From NCBI GenBank assembly GCA_034008185.1, contig CM067084.1, forward strand, positions 68,606,612 to 68,670,611: 64,000 nt of DNA, in the 5' to 3' direction. Below are positions 1 through 12,148 of this stretch, one piece after another. Source of the DNA: Gorsachius magnificus (Eukaryota; Chordata; Aves; Pelecaniformes; Ardeidae). The position numbers and the translations under genes are program-made. The first letter of the stretch is position 1. Every line of letters starts with the position of its first letter. A model generated the notes under the pieces. That model searched no databases. It worked only from the letters and a program-made list of their open reading frames with translations, and had not been told where the DNA came from.

Positions 1-94
1 TTCAGATACTTTTGGTAGAACTGCGCTAACCTATGGTCCTTAGTGCTGCTCAATAGGAACATGTGCCTGCAAAAAACACATGGATGTAATTGCA

Positions 95-1520
95 GAACCA
101 TGGAAAGTTTCAGGTGTGGAGAAAGTCTAGCCCACCCCTCATGCTCAAAGCAGAACCAACTAGAGCGGGTTGCTCAGGACCTTGTCCAGTTGCATTTCAA
201 ATATCTACAAAGATGGAGACTCCTCAACTTCTCTGGGCAACCTGTTCCAGTGTCTGACCACCCTCACAGTAAAAGTGAGGGGTAGAAGCATAGAGGAAGA
301 ATTGCTTCCCTTGACCTGCTGGCAGCACTCTTCCTAACGTAGCCCACAATTACCATTTTGCCACAAGGGCGCGTTGCTGGTTCATATTCAATTTGGTGCT
401 GAATCTCCATGTCCTTTTCTTCAAAGCTGTTTTCCAGCCTCTTGGCCTCCAGTGTGTACTAGTGCCTGGGGTTACTTCTCTCCTGGTGCAGGACTTGTAC
501 AACAGGCCAAAACTGTTGGCCCCAGTATCATTCCCTGAGGTACATCACTAGTGTCTGGCCTCCAACTGGACTTCATGATGCTAATCACAATCTTGTGAGC
601 CTGTCATTTCATCCCATTTTTGATCCACCTCACTGTTCAATTCTCTAGTCTGTACTTCAGTTTGTCTTTGATGATATTATGGGAAACAGTGTTGAAAGCC
701 TTTCTGAAGCTGAGATAAACATCCATTGCTCTCCCCTCATCCACCATGCTCATCACCTGGTTGCAGAAATCTATCAGATTGGTTAAGCATGATTTTCCCC
801 TTCATAAATCCATACCAACCACATGCAATCACCGTCTTGTCCTTCATATGTTTGGAAATGGTTTTGAAGAGGACTTGCTTAGGGATGGAGGTGAGGTTGA
901 CCAGCCTGCAATTCCTTCTTACCTTACTCAAAGATAGAAGTGACCTTTGCTTTTTTCCAGTCCTTGGGAACCTCCCACAATCACTATGACCTTTCAAAGA
1001 TAGTTGAGATTGGCCTCACAATGACATCAACCCTCAGCACTTGTGAATGAAATCTGTCAGGCCTCATGGACTTGTGTATGTCCAGATTTTTTAAATGTTC
1101 CTTATGTGATCCTTGTCTACCCAGGGTAAGTTTTCTTTGCTCCAGACTTTCTTATTGATCTCTGGGACCTGGGGTTTCTGAAGGCTGATCTTATCAGTGG
1201 TGATGGAGGTGCAAAAGGCAGTGAGTCTTTTATCACCAGCTTCCCCTCCCCTTTCAGCAGTGGGTCCATGGTTGCTGTGGAATGCAGGTCCATGTACCTG
1301 TAGAAGCCCTTACAGCCCCTTGCCAGATTCATCTCCAGGTGGGCTTTGGCTTGCCTAACCCTGTCCCACCATCCTCAGAGGGTGTCTCTACATTCCTCCT
1401 GGGTCTTCTGATGCTGATTCCACCTCATGTGAGATTTCTTTTTATATCTGAGTTTTGTCAGGAGCTCCTTGGTCACCTGTGCAGGGCTTTCAATGCTCTT
1501 GCTTTAGCCTGGGTAAAGAT
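95..1520 (-). mobile_element. CR1 LINE, 5'-truncated and degenerate (reverse orientation)
   Basis: Read on the minus strand, this stretch follows the avian CR1 LINE through much of ORF2 (reverse transcriptase half) into the 3' UTR. On the plus strand the reverse complement of familiar CR1 blocks appears in order: the 'ctgctcaaagcag' type 3' UTR block near 140-160, 'gatggagactcctcaac' near 212, the 'cctgaggtacatcact' block near 534, 'gaaagcctttctgaagct' near 695, and the 'aggagctccttggtcacctg' block near 1460. All reading frames are broken by stops and indels, so it cannot encode a working enzyme. The end near position 95 is close to the element's 3' terminus and the end near 1520 is a 5' truncation. 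Both limits are approximate. Substitutions are numerous, so this is an old insertion. Confidence 0.88.
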
Positions 1521-1559
1521 ATCCTCTTTGAAAAGCACGGAGCACAGGGAATGTAATTT

Positions 1560-4205
1560 CAGGGGGAATAGATTTACTATCTGCTACTTCCATAATATAA
1601 TAGGATATTTATAAATTGCGTTTTGGGTGTTTGATTTATGGGAATTGACTGAAAGGATAAATGAACACAGTTTTTATGAGGTGCACTGTTTTCTGCACAT
1701 TTGGGACAAATTTATCTCTTAGAGTTCATGCTTCTTGCAGCAAAGATGAATTAAACCCGGCAATAAACTTCTCATGCTCCAGACTTACAGAGACAAAGTT
1801 GATCCTCTTGCCTTCTTGTATTACATCAATCTTCCTCCAATTTATCCAAAACTATCTTCAGCATCAAGCAGCATCAAAATGTGTCTGGCTATTGTTAATA
1901 ATAAACCCTGAGTCAGCTGTAGAGAGGCAGATTTCAAAATCAATGAAGCTAAGTGGAGTGGAGAAGAGAAAAATAGTCCATGCAGCAGCTTTCTGACTTT
2001 GCAATCTGACGTGGTGAGCAGAAGTCATACATTTGTAGACAGATGAAAATCAAAAATGGTGAAATGCCAAAAGCTTGATTGTGAAGCCTGTTTGAAAAAA
2101 ATAGCACACAGTCTCTTAAGGGGGAGCCTAAGTTTACAAAAAACCTAAGACAAAAGGTGTGAGTTATTGTCACCAATTTCACTGTTTTCACTGTAAATGT
2201 GCTTTAAAACTTAACGTGGTGGTCAGCCAGTTTCAGAAGCTGGTAGCTGTGTTTCTGCTGGGTTTTTTTGGTCTGGCTCAATGACTCAGGTGCTCAGACA
2301 CAGTGCCTCTTTTCCAGACTGAAACAGTGAACAAGGGTTACTTACAGCTTAACAAATCAACTTGCTTCAAATGGCAATAATAAAAGGCTATCTAGGGTTC
2401 TTTTTTTTAATCTGTGACCCATACAGACTCCACACATAAGTTTTAGCATGGTGCCAATTCATGTAAGAGTGTGCATGATGGGGACATGTGGGGTGTCTCT
2501 GGGTGTATCTCCTGCTGCAGGTCTTCTTTTGAGTGTAGAGCCCTGTGAGACGGCACGGTCCCCACCACAGCATCGTGCCGTGGCTGTTCAGCTTCTCTGT
2601 GATGGAGCAGTAGATCTGTATACAGGTATCTGTCATCACTGGAGCCAGGGAACCAGCAAGTTGCAGCACAGAAATGCTCCTGGACAGCTGCATAGCCAAA
2701 ATTGGGTGCATCTTGAGGCTGATCACTACCTATGAGCAAGGACTGATGCAGTTTGGCCCAAATGAACGTAGTGGACGATTTAAGGAAATTTCTGCACTCT
2801 GACACGGAGCAGAATAAGGCAGAATTGAACCTCTGCTTTGGGGACATGAAGAGAACCCAAAGTTTCTTTTCTCATCTCCATGCCAGCAAGAGAAGAAAGT
2901 TGGAAGAGAAATATTGTCCCTGCTCACATCAGATAGGTTTTACAACAGAACATAGCAGAACCAAAGCACCAGGAATGCCCGATGAGAACAGGTAATGTAA
3001 GCTGCATGGCATAAAGCTATTTTACAGCACATGACTAGGTACCGAGCCTGGACCTAAGCTTTGGGTAATCTTTCAGCATAGCTGACACATGGATAGTTCA
3101 GTGGGGTTTTTATTTCTTTTCCCATTCATATGTCTCTCTTATGAGAGTTCCCCAATGAATGCATCCTACAGTGCATCCATCCTACAGCAACTGCACTATG
3201 GCAGAACATACCATTAACCGTGCTGCTATGTGCATGAAATCCCGGTATTGACTATTCTAGGTAGTTGTGTAAAAGGAAACATTACTGTCTGCTAGGGCTT
3301 CCCATTTACTAGCATCAATTATTTGATCCGATCTGCACCCTGGACTCCTGATAACACACCCTGACAGTCAGTAGGAATCCCACTTAAAATACTGGTGTTT
3401 GTAACACTAAAGTTAATGCTTCTTGAAAGAGTTGGTTCCTTTCCCACATTTTTAAATTAGAATTGCGGACTCTGATCCCGACAGGCCTTTTGCCGGTCAC
3501 CAGCTCTTCAGCGTGGTTACTGAATGAAATTTCATTTGACTGCCCAGGTAAAAGAGAGAAGAGGGGTGGGCCCTTGTTGTCCAGCTTGGTGTTTGACTGC
3601 AGACATGCAAAGTGTATGGAGGCACTTGCATCTTGCTGTCTCAGTGGTGGTGGCTGCAGAAGTGGCTTTTGAAGACATTAATAACAAATTCCTGAGCTTT
3701 TAGAGTACTGGGTTAAAGAGTTTGTCAATGTTCTGCAGGATTTCAACTTTTTTAGCAGTCCAGGACTGTTCTGAGGTTATTTTTTGCTGCTGAATTTTGG
3801 ATTATATTCTATCCAAAAAGCAATTTGTGAAGTATGTTTTGCTGTGACCATCAGGTCTTTGCTTTTCAACACCATGTGTCTCATATGAACCACTGTGAGA
3901 TACATATTCCAGAGAAGAGATTGGCCTTTCATTGGCTTTGCAAGAGCTTTAATAGGGAGGAAACATTTCTTCAAACCAGTTCTGGCATATGTAGTACAAA
4001 CCCATTTTAAATTTGGACCACAAATCTAGCGTTGGTCAAAAGCTTGCCAGGTACAATGAAATAGTAATCCATTTGATTGCCGTGTAAAATTCCGGTTGTC
4101 AGTAAATACAAGAGCTGCTCCTAGACTACATGAGGATACGTGGCAAAAGGCAGTGCTCAGAGTGCTGGAGAAAGAGGCTCAAGAGGTGCAAGCTTTATTT
4201 TTGGC
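1560..4205. other. Intergenic stretch with no gene recognised
   Basis: This is ordinary AT-leaning intergenic DNA. Between 2388 and 2927 several overlapping frames stay open on both strands, the longest being 134 codons on the minus strand (2443-2847). None shows a domain, a splice context or a protein family I recognise. A short direct repeat of the type 'gcatcctacag' / 'ccatcctacag' sits near 3160-3186. I see no promoter or RNA gene. Confidence 0.5.
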
Positions 4206-4209
4206 ACTG

Positions 4210-4400
4210 TCATCAGTTTGCTGTCTGATCCTAGGCAAGCTGCTTGTGCCACAGTGTTCATACATAGATCATCAAACCTGCATTTAAATAACTAAATAAG
4301 CAGCCTGATTTACAGGCATCAATGCCCAATTTTAATGATCTCTTTCTGAGTTGTCAGAGGTATTATGAGGAGTAATTAATGTACATAAAACAGTTCATGA
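4210..4400 (+). repeat. Ancient MIR-like SINE relic
   Basis: Two blocks in order resemble the MIR / CORE-SINE family. The first is 'gatcctaggcaagctgctt' (4227-4245), matching the conserved 'gaccttgggcaagt' block. The second runs from about 4350 to 4390 ('tatgaggagtaattaatgt' and what follows), matching the 'gtgaggattaaatgagtt' block near the SINE 3' part. The middle is poorly conserved. Such elements are shared by amniotes and are heavily decayed in birds. The assignment rests on remembered consensus, not alignment. Confidence 0.45.
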
Positions 4401-4404
4401 TCTT

Positions 4405-6735
4405 TTCTTTACCTGTCTACATCTTTATCCATATTTTTATGCCATGCTGATGAACAATTCTGTTGAAAGTAATTACTGTGTGCATGAAGAGATGACTGAG
4501 AAAGCCTAATAGCATAATTACCCTTATCGATAGATTTTCTTGAGAGCGACTCTTTGTTGTCCTGCTTTGAAGACAGTGATGATAAGAAATTATTTTATTT
4601 GCATAATTTCTCTTCTGAATAAGACAGTTTTGTGAGGACGTAAGTGATAAAATGCCATTACAGGATCCTGGAGCAAGTCTGATGCATTTCCTGTTGATTG
4701 AGGAAAACAGTTTTGCAGAAACTGAACCATCTTTCTTTGGACAAACAACAATGGAGTATGCGCTTACCTGGCTCTTCTTCCTTCCCATCCCCATTCTCTT
4801 CCCTCTGTTCAGCCAAAGTGACTGAGGAACCTTTAGGATCAGCTAAAAACTTTTGACCCTGAAGATGACGGCAAAAAGACAAGGCTTATGTCAAGTTTAT
4901 CTTAGGCAGCCAGATAAGCCCCTTTGTTCCTACAAGTGCTGAGCAGTGAGTTGGGGGGTAGGAGAGGAGGAAGATGTGGCTCTGACCTTCTGCCTGCTCT
5001 CTGTGGCCATGGTGGAAGCTTGCCCAGCCTTGCCCCTCCTGCAGACCATCCTGCTGTGTCCTTCTTCCTTTTCCCTGTTCCCTTCATAACACTTTTTACC
5101 TTTGATGCAGAGGATTTCAGGGATGTCATAGTGTACCCCAGGCTGCAAGTAATTTGGACATAGACTCTCTCCTCATGTCCATGCAAGGCTTGGCAATGCT
5201 CAGGCCATAGGTCTTCTCTGGTCTTACACTGGTGCTGCGTAAAGGCTGAACAAAAGATACTCATGACACGCTTTAGTCTAGAACTGAGTTAATTCTTAAC
5301 AAAAAAAATAATTTGGCTTGTTATTAAAATTTCAGGGGACACTAAGACAACCAATGCACTTTACAGCAATTAAAAGACAAACAGAACTGCTTGGGGGCAT
5401 AAAATGCAAATAATTCCCAGATGTATGGCCAGTGACTGGGGTTATAAACCCAGAGGCAGCTCCTGTTCACTAGAAGAGAGAGGCTATAGAACAGCCTGAA
5501 TGTATTTCTTTGCTTCCTTGACCTGGACTCTGTGTCCTGATCAATGAAAAATTTTTGATGAACAGCCTGCTTCCCAAGCTCACATCTTCTGGCTGTCTGG
5601 CTGTCATAAGGCGGCAGCAGCCAAGCACTTATTGGACCTCCGAGAACTCACAGTGGAGAAAAATAGTTTAAATTCTGCAGCTGCAGAAAAAGCTTCCTCT
5701 GTATCAAACAGTAGAAAACAAACAAACAAAAAAAGTTGTGATCTCCAAATAACATTTTTTCCCTCCCTAGGTCATTAGAAGTGCTTCTGTCTGACCTTGG
5801 TTTATTAAAAATTATATTCTTGCTTCCCTTTCTCTCTCAGTAAGAATAACACCTTTCTGACTCATTTAGCCTGTACTTATCTCAGGGGAAAGTCATATGG
5901 GAACCAGGCAGGTCTGGGGTCTGTTCCCTGGACTACTTCAGGGTCTGTGTTTTAATTCAATAACAATACCAAATGCATTACCAGTCTGGAAAGCACCTCT
6001 CTTCTCCCAGGGGAACAGCTGAACCACTGTGCTCCAAAAATCAGTCTTTTATTTATTTGCTTGGTGTTAGGAACATTTCCAGGTATTGAAACACGCCTGG
6101 CTATACTTGGAAATTGTTTTAACAGTTCTGAGCACTGATTTGACCTGAGGCAGATGCCACTCTTCTAAACAAATTTTGGATGTGGTCTGGGAGATAACAT
6201 AGACGAGAGACCATTACCAAAAGGTAACTTGGCTGCAGCCACACTGGTTGGGAAGGCAAGAGTTTAGGACTTAGGACATGAACTGTTTCATGCCGGAGAG
6301 TGCCAGAGAAAGGCACAAAGACATTGAATGTAGGGCTCTAAAACTAATCTTGCATGGCTCAGTTCTGGCAGGATTTGACATCCTGGGAGCGGGGACAGTG
6401 TCCTGGGAAGGAGGAGGTGTGGATCACTTCATAGAGTCCATATAGATTTAGAAAATGTGATTCCTCATTGCATAGTCTATTCAAAAACTGGCACTGACTC
6501 CAGTAGACTTCACATCTGCCTGTACAGCAAATGGAGCAGCTGTTGCATTTCAGCATCTGTTGCTTTTTTTTTGTTTTTCCTCAAACATTTTCTTCATTAC
6601 AGAGTAGTGAGGCCAACTTGTACTCTAACTTTCTACACTCATCTTAAAATTTAAATAAAAAACCCTAACAATGTCTCCAGATTCTTGGAGGTGATTTTTT
6701 ATTTGTCATCCGCTGTTGTCGGAACATTACTGATA
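4405..6735. other. Intergenic stretch with no gene recognised
   Basis: No coding exon, RNA gene or clear repeat is visible. Open frames here, such as 4417-4794 and 4902-5264 on the minus strand, lack any family signature and look like chance frames. A short purine-rich tract lies near 5709-5735. Confidence 0.5.
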
Positions 6736-6739
6736 AAGA

Positions 6740-7200
6740 TTTCTTTCTACACTGCCTGACTGACAAAGCCTCAGCTGGATGTCTGTATTGAACCTCGAGC
6801 ACTGTGCTTCAAAAAGGGTGGGAACCAAGTGGATAGAGCTAGAAGAAAGGCAACAAGAAGGGTCATGTTTTCCAGACCTCTGATCAGTGAAGAAAGATTG
6901 AAAGAATTGGATTTGTAGAGCGGGGAGAGAGAGACAGAAGTCTTCAAATGGATTAATGTCTGCTGCAAAGACAAAAAAGAACAATCCAATCCTCAATTCT
7001 GTGCTGAATAAAGCAGGAAGCAATGGGCGTAAATTTTAAGAGGGCAAACTGAGTACCAGGTAAAACTTTGTGACAAAAGGAGGGTCTGGAATGGATTGAT
7101 GTGAGCTGTTGTGGGCTTTCTAGCATCAACTTCTTCTTAAAATCTTTCAGGCAAACTGCTATCAGGAACGACCTGGGAGAGCCAGGCTCCTCTTGAGCTC
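6740..7200 (+). mobile_element. Ancient CR1 LINE fragment, 3' part
   Basis: The plus strand shows decayed CR1 ORF2 C-terminal sequence. The block 'agtgaagaaagattgaaaga' (6887-6906) and the following 'ttgtagagcggggaga' region match the CR1 segment that normally reads about 'gaggaaagactgagggag...ttcagcctggagaag'. It is followed by counterparts of the 'cagcaatgggcgtaaa' and 'ggaacgacctgggag' blocks. Frames are destroyed and the divergence is much higher than for the CR1 near 31 kb, so it is an older insertion. The ends are approximate. Confidence 0.6.
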
Positions 7201-7204
7201 AAGG

Positions 7205-10200
7205 GATGCATTAGGACGTCTCAAGTTTCTTTCTTTTTCTATGATTTTGGCTTTTTTTCTTCTGTAAGGTTTGAATATTAATGAAGTAATGTCAATATAT
7301 TTCAAGCTATTGCAAGACATCTTAGGGGAGGTTTTTCTTTCTCCCACGTCTGTCTGGCTTCAAAATCCTCTTATCTGTCTGAACACATCCTCTTTACAGA
7401 CCTGCAAACGTGAAACAAAATTTCAGGGTATATATGTATGTACTTATCTGTCTTCAAAAGACAAATATTTTAATTGGTTTTCTGTTCATTGCTATATTAT
7501 TTATCTGAGGATATACATTTACTCTATGCTGAGGAAACATAGACCATGAAAAAACTTTTGATAATGGGATCATGGCCTTTGTCTGGACATTGTCTCTGAA
7601 TTTTGACTTATCTACCAACAGGTCCCTTGCCAATGGTTTTCTTTTTACTCTGGCAGGCTAACAGTAAAATCTTGGGTGGCACAGGTTTCCTGACCATAGC
7701 AAGCCTGAAAGAAAAGTGTGAATCCAAAAAGTTCCACAAATGATGTTGGTGGAGCTTGTCCATTGTAATTTTCACTTGCATTGCCAAACACTCCATAAAT
7801 GAGAAGATTTTAATATGGAAAAAGTACTGGTTAAAGTGCAGTGGTTAAATGTCTGTATGGTAACATTATTTACAAGACCTTAGCAGTGTAGCAAATTTTT
7901 GGAAAATCTCAGTCAGCACCCGTCAGCTCAACCCACAGATGCCACATACATAGGGAGAGATGCAATGGACAAATGGGCTCTACCAAACGTAGGATTTGGA
8001 CAAATGCTCTGCTCCAAAAAGCGTACAGCCTAAAAGTTCAGATTCCTCCCCAATGTTATTTTACTGTTTTTTCTTTGCCTTTTTTTTTTTTTAATAAAGG
8101 ATTTCATAAGACCACATTTAATTTGTACCCTATTAATTAGTAGCAAGTCACATGTTATCCATGAAGCATCAGTGGAACCCCATCACCTCGCATGATCTAA
8201 TTATCTGCTCGAAGGCTGCCATCTTTCCTGACTTGGGGTAGTGGCCAGGGATCAGACATTTGCTAGCCCTTGCCCCTAGCCTGTTTTCACCAAAAAACTG
8301 TGTATGAAGAGTTAGGTGATCAGAGTGCCTACTTAAGGAAAGCCCGTGTGACTGATACTGGAACAAAAGAGATGGGAAAGGAGCTGGTTCTAGTAAAATC
8401 CATAATATAATTTTTTGGTAAAATTGGAAATTAATGTCCCTGAATAATTTTGCAGAGACAGTCCCCAAGATCGACCATTTTGACTGCCTTGGGATTCCAT
8501 ACGATAATATGAGGGAGAGCCTAGCAGTCCTAGGACTGCTCTTTAGTGAGGCTTCTTGCAGGTAGAAGGCTGCAAAAGGAAACCGAGTCCTAGGATCGAC
8601 TGCTCCTTCCAACAAACCTCCTCCAAAAGGCGAGACGGCAGAACAGATGCTTTGTTTTTCTACAGTTCTTCCCTAATGATCGTACAAACTGAGTACAGTT
8701 TCTTAATGATGTGTTTTTAGTAATATCCTGCACTAACTAGGCAAGATGCCAGTTGACAAATTACAACAAATGTGTCTGTCTTAATCCCTTCATGGTCTCC
8801 CTGTTGGCTGGGGCCCTAACGAGCATGGGCTGCTGTGTTGCACGAATAAACACTCAGCTGTGTGAATGGCTCTACTGCTCCTTATATGCCTGGTATAATG
8901 GTAAACTAAAAAGTTGGTAAACTTACCATCTTACTGAAAGGGAGGAGTGCATTTCTTGGCAAATTACAAGTGGATTAGGTCTGTTTATCGGTGTTTTTTT
9001 CCCCTGGACTATGATGACCTGGAAGAAGATGCTGTAAATCTAATCACAAATATCGTTAAGAAAGTCTGACTGACAGCAGGTTACCATGAACTGAAAGAGC
9101 ATAGCTTTGCTTTCAGCACACTTTCCATTAAAAATGACATACAAGATGTGAAGAGAGTCACAGCATAAACCACAGGGAATACACTTGGTGTAAAATCATA
9201 TCAACGACCAGACAAACCTGGTTCTGGGAATAGAATATGCAGCTTCTGCAAATGGAGGATAGGCTTTTAAAGTCCATTCAAGTATATACCGTCCCCAAAG
9301 CACCTAGTTGCTTTTCTCAGCTTCTGCAGAAGTAGGATGTAGCAGCATCGAACTGAGCTGTTGGTACGTAACCGTACTAAGAGTGCATTGCAGTGTGCGC
9401 TGGTCAGTCATGGCAAGGTTAAAGTTGCTAACTAAAGAAATGCAAATAAAGTAATGATTTATATTCTGTTTCCAATTCCAAAGAATTCTTGCAATAAATT
9501 TTGTCCTAAAGAAATTAGTCTGCATGTAATCAGCCTAAAGCAAGAGAAATATATTTGGGAGGTGGCTGAAAGAATGGGAACATTATGGGAGAAATCTGGA
9601 GTTAGAATCACGAGTTCCATCAAAATGGACTAGGGAAGGTTTATAAACTTCAATAAAGCAGGGTGAGGAGGAGTTGTGAGAAGATCCATGAGAAAATCCT
9701 CACCAAATACTCCATTTCAGAAAGCGTGTGCCCATGGGACAGGAAAGAAGCAGGGGCAGAAGTGCCCTGGTTACTGCACAGACTTTAACCAAGGTCCAGG
9801 TCTAGGGACGGAGTTGCATGGGCTTTTATGGGAAAGGAAATGCATCTTGCTCTGCAGTTTGCTTGCCAAGTCGCAATGCAGGCTTTACAACAGGCCTGTG
9901 TTTAAATCCCGTGACATCTGGAGGCAGAAAAATCAGCCAAATATTAACAGCTTCTGCTGCCAGCTTCCAAGCACATGTACCACCCGGTCCCTGGGTTAGC
10001 TCTGCAAACACCATGGCCCGTGGTGACCATACCACACTTTCTGGCAAGGTATGTCCTTGGCTGTCTTTGTATAAAGGTGTGAAAAGCAGAGGCTGTGATG
10101 TGGTTTTGGTACTTGTATGGAAGTGTGTAGGCCTTGATGTTATCCCAGCGCTGCTTGCTTCCCCAGGCGGTGGCTGAACCTCTAGTTAGAAGGAAGAAAA

Positions 10201-11480
10201 TCTTGAATGTAGAGTCTGACAGCAAAGGGTTTAACTCCACCTGCATTTCTTCTTGAGCCAGGGAGCTGCCAGTGCTTACGCATGCCTCATGGGGGTATCA
10301 GGCTCCCCATCAGTGTGCTAATAGGTGCCCTAATTCCAGGATATGGCTGCTGCTGAAGGATTTGGCCCTGGGTACCCACTGAGACACCCAAGTGGAATCC
10401 CTGTGGGCAGAAGAGCTCAGAGAAGTAGTAGGGTTAGCACATGAGGACCTCATCTTCAGGAGAGAAGTACAAAGTCTGACAGGCACACTCCTTGAATGTA
10501 TGCTCAGAATTGAAACAAACAGGAAAGAAAACCACTTGTTTGCATTCTTCTATCTGTATCTTTCCTGGGTTCAGAGTTTCCCACCCTTATTCTGTGGCTC
10601 AGTGGGATAGTAACATTTTCTACAGCTAAAATCAGATTAGTAGTTTCTACAGGACAGGGCAATTCCAAAAGAAAGGAAAAACCTTTTTTCCCCCCTGCAC
10701 AATTTTTTCCTTTGAATTAATATTACGATTTAGTTATTTCTATAACATTTTGCCAATCATTTTGGCTTATAGCATCAGATATTCACTGGGATGACAGAAT
10801 GGTAGAGAAGCTGCGTTTATCACATAATGCCATGATTCCAGAAGATGGGGGTTTTATAAAACCAGGGGAGACCACTGACCAAGTCACCAGGGTTGGCAGT
10901 GCTGCAGTTGAATGATCAGCAAATACTACATTGGAGAGAGAGAAACCACTGGCAGAGAGGGAAGGAAGGGACTCTCTGGGGTAAAAGCAGCTACTTTCAA
11001 GAATATGGGGGAGATCTTTTCTGCTCTTGTCACCAAAGAACTGCTGGGTGTGAAGGTCTTATCTCCTGCAGATACTGAAGGGACCCAGGACTCTGGAACT
11101 ATTATCTGGAAATTTTATTAATCTGAGTAGCTCAGTATATGGGCTGTGTCTTAACAATCTGTCCAAACCTTTAACAGGCTTTCTGAGCCACTGCCTCCAA
11201 CTTACATTCTCATGACATAGAAACAGCATTTTAAAAAAAAAATCCACTAATTTCATCAAAGAAATTGTTTGGAGGATGGAAAAATTCTCCGAGTAGAAAC
11301 TTACGCATCGTCAAATCATGCCGACATAGCAAAGTTTGCATTGCTATGGAAACAAAGCTAAAGATGGCTTACGCTGTGAAAAACAACGTGCAAGTGACTG
11401 TGAAAAGTGAGTTTATAAGAATGACACCTTTCGGGCTGATCTTGAAAGACATGATGCAACACAAGCATCTTGGGTTAGAA
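7205..11480. other. Intergenic stretch 3' of CYTL1
   Basis: No exon, RNA gene or assignable interspersed repeat is seen. It holds a 13-base T run (8080-8092), an exact 18-bp palindrome (8523-8540), and a 148-codon minus-strand frame (8169-8615) with no recognisable family. CYTL1 transcription is expected to end at the right edge of this stretch. Confidence 0.5.
8523..8540. repeat. Perfect 18-bp palindrome
   Basis: The sequence agcagtcctaggactgct equals its own reverse complement. A second, interrupted version of the same core ('gagtcctagg' then 'atcgactgctcc') follows about 45 bp later, at 8584-8607. No known element or binding site was recognised. Confidence 0.9.
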
Positions 11481-11487
11481 GGCTGGT

Positions 11488-11493
11488 TTTATT
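11488..11493 (-). terminator. CYTL1: Candidate CYTL1 polyadenylation signal (AATAAA)
   Basis: TTTATT on the plus strand is a canonical AATAAA hexamer on the minus strand. It is the first canonical hexamer found downstream of the CYTL1 stop codon and would give a 3' UTR of roughly 0.57-0.6 kb. A weaker variant, TATAAA on the minus strand, lies nearer at 11799-11804. Which one is used cannot be decided from sequence alone. Confidence 0.35.
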
Positions 11494-11766
11494 TAGTTTT
11501 CCACAGAGATAAGTTACTGTCACCTCTGTTCTTACAAGCCTGACATCAAAAACTATCAGCATACATGTATGAGCTATTCTGGTGGAGAGACATCTGCCAG
11601 TAGAGTTACACTTCTACTATCAAACACTTTAAGAAAAACAAATATGGTTCCTTCCATGCCCATCTAATAAAAGAAGAACAGCTAAGTCAGGATAGAATAC
11701 TGATCATAGTGTATTTTTTTTATCTAGTTATTCATAAAAGAGTAAAAAAACCCCTAGTATCGAATA

Positions 11767-11798
11767 TTTAAACAAAACATACTTTAAACAAAACATAC
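11767..11798. repeat. Two-copy 16-bp tandem repeat
   Basis: The unit tttaaacaaaacatac occurs twice back to back without mismatch, followed by the start of a third copy (ttta). It lies in the presumed CYTL1 3' UTR, so it would be transcribed if the distal poly(A) signal is used. Confidence 0.9.
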
Positions 11799-12064
11799 TT
11801 TATACATTTGGCTAAGCTGAAATATCATACCTTGCCAAATGAAAAAAGCTCTCTAACCATAGCTCCCCTAGCAGCTCTGTAGGTATGCAAGGCATGCGGC
11901 TTATTTCCTGCCAAGGCTGAGAAAAATGGGTAGGTCGGAGATAATATTGCTAGTGGGCTTGAAAAAGATCTTTGTTGTTAACATGGTAGTTGACCGCGTA
12001 TACATATTTTGACTCTTCGTCTCCTTGAAAATTTCCCAGGTGCACCTTTTGGGTTGACTCCATT

Positions 12065-12148
12065 TCAGCTCTCAATGATGGAGGGCTCCATGGGAGGCAG
12101 AATGGGATTTTCCAGGGCGTTACAGTCATCAGTGAGGAAGACCAAATC
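12065..12148 (-). CDS. CYTL1: CYTL1 coding exon 4 with stop
   Basis: It encodes 27 residues and a TGA stop (12065-12067), beginning DLVFLTDDCNALE after an acceptor ending CTCCAG. The DLVFL..DDCNALE block is conserved with mammals and carries the sixth cysteine. The remaining tail (ENPILPPMEPSIIES) is lineage-divergent and rich in proline and acidic residues. Confidence 0.92.
   Translation of the reverse strand, partial: DLVFLTDDCNALENPILPPMEPSIIES

Noticed and set aside
8169..8615. 148-codon minus-strand frame
   Set aside because: It has no family similarity or coding-like third-position bias; a chance frame is the simplest explanation.
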